Origin: Paralichthys olivaceus | Lineage: Eukaryota; Chordata; Actinopteri; Pleuronectiformes; Paralichthyidae | Length of the DNA: 64,000 bases | Assembly: GCF_024713975.1 (NCBI RefSeq) | Contig: NC_091093.1 | Coordinates: forward strand, 26,726,501-26,790,500 | Direction: 5' to 3' | In this document: positions 59,993 to 64,000 of the stretch, in pieces | How the letters are laid out: each line of letters begins with the position of its first letter | Numbering within the stretch: the stretch's first letter is position 1 | Notes under the pieces: generated by a model | The model's input: only the letters and a program-made list of their open reading frames with translations | The model's database searches: none | Told to the model about the DNA's origin: nothing | Translations under genes and position numbers: made by a program

Positions 59993-62035
59993 AAGAAACA
60001 TTTAGTTCCTTGACAAACGTTACTGGGACTAAAGTTTGTAGGAATGTTCATCATATGAATGACATTGCAGAAAAACCACACAGGCGTCGCTGTTTACAAA
60101 GCTGGTCAGTATAAGTTCTGATTCGTCACATTTCTACTGGCAGATGGAAGGTTAATACATTTTGATTCATTCACAAAGTGTTCATGTATAATCTATACTG
60201 ACACTGAGAGAAATCCCAGTTGGACACAAATCCCCAGAACTGAACAAGCAATAAAACAATATTTAATGCTTGTCATTTAAAGTACAACAAGTACTACACA
60301 TTTTTTTCTTTACTTATTTACATTAAAGTTGGATTTTCTGCTCTGTTCCAATCTGGACACTTTAAGCTCAGTGGATTTAACGTGTAGGTTTTTCACAGTC
60401 GAGGCTCCGCTGGTAAAGGCTATAATTGTCCGATTGTAACATTAATCAGCTGCTGCTGTGTGGTCCACTGGGTTTACAAGGGTAAAGGATCATCCTCTCA
60501 ATGTCTTCTCTTTCTTCTAATCATTCAGACAATAATTGGTGCTTATCATTAAGGAGACAAAAGACATCACTGAATGAGAGGTGCCAGACTCCAAAGTTAA
60601 CAAAGAGGTGACACTGGAAAACCAACCTGCATGTTTATACAAATCACTGTCACCACCAGCCTGAAGAACAGTTTTCTGCCAGCTCTGAAATTAAGAGATT
60701 AGGCTGGAGAGTCGGCAGGTTGGTGAGATCGTGTTTCCTGGAGACACATTATTACTTCCCACAGGGCTGCACATTAACACTTCCATGTGCTAATACTGCA
60801 CACAGAGCCAGCATGGTAACATCGTGCATGGGGTTTAAAGCCTGGGAATCATGATGCCAGAATATTTACATATATATATATGTATATATATGTATAAATG
60901 GAAAAGAATAGTTTCCCAGATGAATATAAAGGAATAAAAGTGCTATTTTTATGCAATGACTCATATATTGTACTTTCCCCACCCATCATAACTTTATTTA
61001 TTTGTCCACAATGAAACCAGAAAATGCGAAGTGACACCGGTGTTTTTAATCACCATATTTACAACATGTAGACCATCTTTAGACCAACTTTCTATGAGTG
61101 TGTGCGATTTGGTGAATCTGTTCTGTGACGTGTAAAACCCCACAGATACCTCAAAGAAACCTGGTGTTGACACTGCAGCTCGGTGTTTTTCTTTCTTTTC
61201 TTTTTTCACAATGTAATCAAGTGATGTTAATGGGATCAGTGTCTGGCAGGTTAAGCCTGTCACTGCTGTGTCTCACGCTGCTGCGTCCCCATCCATCATA
61301 GTTAGTGCATAATTATCCATAACAAACACATCATCTCATACTAAGGAGTGGAGATGGTAATAAAACTTTACTGAATTTCAAAATCTCTTTCTAAATTTAG
61401 ATTAAGTCCTTTATACAATGTTTGTAAAGGTTCTTTGTATTCACATTGGTGAAGGATCTCAAAGCACCGTTAGCATATCCAAACTTTGTACAGGTTAGCC
61501 CCAGTGGGCATAAATTGCCAACACTGACATTGCTATTCCCATTTTTTACACTCTGATCCTCCTCTGATTTGTTGCATTAATCACATTGCTCTTTGTGTAG
61601 GCATGGAGTGAGTGTAAAGCCTCAGAGTCTGTGTGTCACAGAAAACTAAACCTGCATCTGCTATAGTTGATCAAATTTTCTCTAGTCTGTTGACAATTAT
61701 TTCGTTTTTCATTGCCTGGTAACACTCTTAATAAATGCGGTGTTGTTTGGGGACACGTAACTACATTTTTCATACATAACTAAATTTCACCAGCTGCCCC
61801 CATTATTACAAACAACTGTCTCGTTTTTGTCCATGTATTCAGCTGTCTGTCTTTTGCACACAGCATCTTAGCAAGATTTGACTGAACTCTGACTTGCTTT
61901 TACTGAAAGGCAATTATACACTTATCAGAAACAATGGTGAATATTTGTGAGCGAGAAATGCATAGTTTGCGGGGACCACCATGTTTGTTGTTTCTTTGTT
62001 AGAAAATAGAAATACCAGTAAAATGATGGGTGGTT

Positions 62036-62070
62036 GTAAGATAAGATTGACTTTATTAGTCCCTGAGGGG
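62036..62070 (-). mobile_element. Inverted retroelement tail
   Basis: TAAGATAAGATTGACTTTAT followed by TAGTCCC is the reverse complement of the GGGACTAATAAAG...TTATCTTA tail type seen at 31340-31392. Confidence 0.45.
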
Positions 62071-62227
62071 ATGTATGTTTCGGAGCGTGACAATAAACGA
62101 TATGCTGCTCCAGAATGCAGACACACACACACACACAAAACAAGCCAACAGCTGCAAATAGTCCCATATCTAATATAAACACAGTATATGTTAACAAAGG
62201 TTAATGAATCCTAACTATCTGCTCCTG

Positions 62228-62228
<1 letters not shown>

Positions 62229-62276
<48 letters not shown>
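62229..62276. repeat. (CA)n microsatellite
   Basis: About 24 uninterrupted CA units. Confidence 0.95.
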
Positions 62277-62277
<1 letters not shown>

Positions 62278-62623
62278 TCACTCCATATAAAAGTGATTAA
62301 CATGAACATGGTTTAATGCCATAGAGGCTGGTAGCAGATACATTTCCTGCAGTGGTGGGATCTAAAGCTGGTGGTACATTCCTCTGTGGGTTGTACAGCT
62401 TTCTTCTTCTGTCTTTGTTTGTTTGAGTTTATTAGATGCAGCTATGTCAGAGCCATGCAGTAAGTTGATGTTAATTACCTTTTATTTATCTGTTAAATAA
62501 CAAGAAAACTTAAACTTCTTTCTCACATATATCATCTTTCCTCCAAGATGTTACATGACCTGATGCACTGAGAAGGCACGAGAGCCAAACGCCCACCCCT
62601 CTGGGCTAACTGAAAGCAGATGC

Positions 62624-63172
62624 TTGGCCAGCGAGGCTTCCTACTGGCTTGTGTTTATGTTCTTGAGCACATTCCTTTTCACCTCCTCCACGTGTCTGCC
62701 CTGCTGTGGCTATCGCCGTGCTGGATGTCCATACAGCTGGACTCGAGAGCTGAGACCGGGCCTTAAAACCAGAGTCCCTTTGGTGAGTTTCATTGGCCCC
62801 GGTTCTCGTGAACTCAAGACAGCTGGAAGTCGTTCCTCTGTCACGTTGGCTTTAATGAAACCCATGTGGAAGCGACTTAAGGCCTGCTTGGGTCTGGACA
62901 TCTTATCGAACCCCTCCCTGAAGTCCTGCTGTGGTGTCAGTGAGTTTGGGCTGGGAGGCTTTGTCTATGGCTCTGGCAGCAGGCCCTTCATGTGGCCACG
63001 TTTCTGGGCCTGTGGTGCTTTTCCACTGACTCTCTTTCTCTTGTTTCTCTGGCTCCCACACGGCTCTATATCCTGTGTGATTACCGTGGAGAGTCAGACT
63101 AACACAGATAATCTGAGCAGTCAGCTGAGTCACAGCATAAAGCTCCTTTTTAAAGCAAGTCAGGCACTCTGA
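62624..63172 (+). other. Unassigned 182-codon open frame
   Basis: The frame begins MASEASYWLVFMFLSTFLFT, a signal-peptide-like hydrophobic start. It has a second hydrophobic stretch near residues 130-145 (FPLTLFLLFLWLP) and many Cys. The stretch is more GC-rich than its flanks. The opposite strand is also largely open over the same bases, which lowers confidence. I recognise no family, TATA element or clear splice sites. It may be a repeat remnant or chance. Confidence 0.2.
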
Positions 63173-64000
63173 AGTCAAACGTTGATTTCAGCTTTACAAA
63201 GACAAATAGTCGGCAGAGTCTTGAGGAAAACCATGTCTTAAAGTATGTGTAATGAATGACTACACATCATAAATGATCTAAAAGCACATACATATACTCT
63301 GTAGTGCTTCAGGACCACTGTAAATGACCCCACTAACCTTTTTAAGAGGCTTGCGGCATTAAGCACATCCTACTTTGAAAGTTCCTTTTTTTTTTGCTGG
63401 GAGGAATCAGTTGTGACTTCTCTCTGGGCGTTTACCTTAAAACCAAATAAAGGGTTTTTCCTTGCAGATCAGTCTGCTAGGGGAGAAGTGGGGCAGCCAG
63501 TAAATTAAGATATTTGGATTAGACCACTTCAGCTGTGATGCTGACTTTAATTCTTGTGTGTCAGGAACAGTGTCACAGAGTGAGTGATGCTCTGTGCATG
63601 AAAATCCATGGACTAAATAAGTAATAGATGGGTGTAACACAGTGTTACTGCTTAAATGCTCATCTGCATGCTTTTAATGCTGAGTTCAAGGTACATTTTT
63701 CTCTTTCCAGATTCCATCGTCATGTCAATGCAGCATAGTCGAAGATAGCCTTTTTAGCTATTTTCAGACATGAATTTGGGTCTGGACATTTGTTTGCCTT
63801 TCACATATTAAGCAGGGACATTTCATGACGTAGAAATTCTGCTGAGGTAAGCTCAGTGTTTTTGATTGCGGCACATCAACACCACCGTGGGCCCCTATCA
63901 CCAAAAGCTCTTGTCTTTCCAAGTTGACATCTTTGTCTTGATCTTCTTTTTCATCCTGATATATTTGAATTCTTCTTTCTTGTCTGTCATGTGAAAGGAA

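Larger units (their letters stand above)
59665..60080. mobile_element. Probable MITE remnant carrying telomeric repeats and a hairpin
   Basis: The left part reads GCGTTTCCACCACAAGAACT and TTGCAGGAACTCAG, the right part TTAGTTCCTTGACAAACG. These resemble ends of a common fish 'GTTTCCACC...GGAAC' MITE group, recalled from memory. The telomeric array and palindrome at 59913-59992 sit inside. Confidence 0.4.
55125..64000 (+). other. Probable first intron or intergenic DNA, repeat-rich
   Basis: No coding exon recognised. It contains an A homopolymer (about 55640-55658), a foldback element (55800-56063), possible MITE remnants (59437-59560, 59665-60080), an interstitial telomeric repeat with hairpin (59913-59992), AT-rich dinucleotides near 60869-60900, microsatellites near 62120 and 62229, and an inverted retroelement tail near 62036. 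An open frame of 182 codons at 62624-63172 is treated as unproven. Confidence 0.5.

Overview
The window is vertebrate nuclear DNA, almost certainly from a teleost fish and probably a percomorph. It has split genes with GT-AG introns, very frequent (CA)n/(TG)n microsatellites, and fragments of dispersed repeats typical of teleost genomes. Four protein-coding genes can be named from exon translations. They follow the order of human 14q22: SAMD4A (+), GCH1 (-), WDHD1 (-) and SOCS4 (-). There is no CRISPR array, operon, tRNA or rRNA.

Layout. 1-7732: the last three coding exons of SAMD4A (Smaug1, an RNA-binding translational repressor), then a probable 3'UTR of several kb. About 13-16 kb: the convergent SAMD4A/GCH1 junction. 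16819-28259: GCH1, complete in six coding exons (256 aa), with a TATA/CCAAT promoter upstream. 28.4-30.2 kb: spacer with a teleost repeat. 30465-40688: WDHD1/AND-1/Ctf4, complete in 25 coding exons (1132 aa) plus a non-coding first exon, with an E2F/ETS/CRE-like promoter near 40.9 kb. 41-44.1 kb: intergenic, with a hairpin-type repeat and several exon-like snippets I cannot assign. 44480-45673: a SOCS4-type gene, single coding exon (397 aa), with a TATA-driven non-coding first exon near 46.5 kb. 46.6-54.9 kb: gene-poor. About 54.88-55.12 kb: a probable GC-rich first exon of another plus-strand gene with a YY1-type start element and a strong splice donor. By synteny this could be MAPK1IP1L, but nothing coding supports that. 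55.1-64 kb: probable first intron or spacer, with mobile-element remnants and an interstitial telomeric repeat abutting a perfect hairpin.

The genes do not form one pathway. GCH1 makes tetrahydrobiopterin precursor, WDHD1 is a replisome scaffold, SOCS4 is a cytokine/growth-factor signalling adaptor of an ECS-type ubiquitin ligase, and SAMD4A controls mRNA translation and stability. The block is conserved synteny. The main difference from the human order, as I recall it, is that SOCS4 lies on the same strand as WDHD1 instead of diverging from it.

I assembled exons by hand from splice signals, reading phase and family resemblance. The GCH1 and WDHD1 models close in frame end to end, which is strong internal support. 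UTR ends, transposon families and regulatory sites are inferences.
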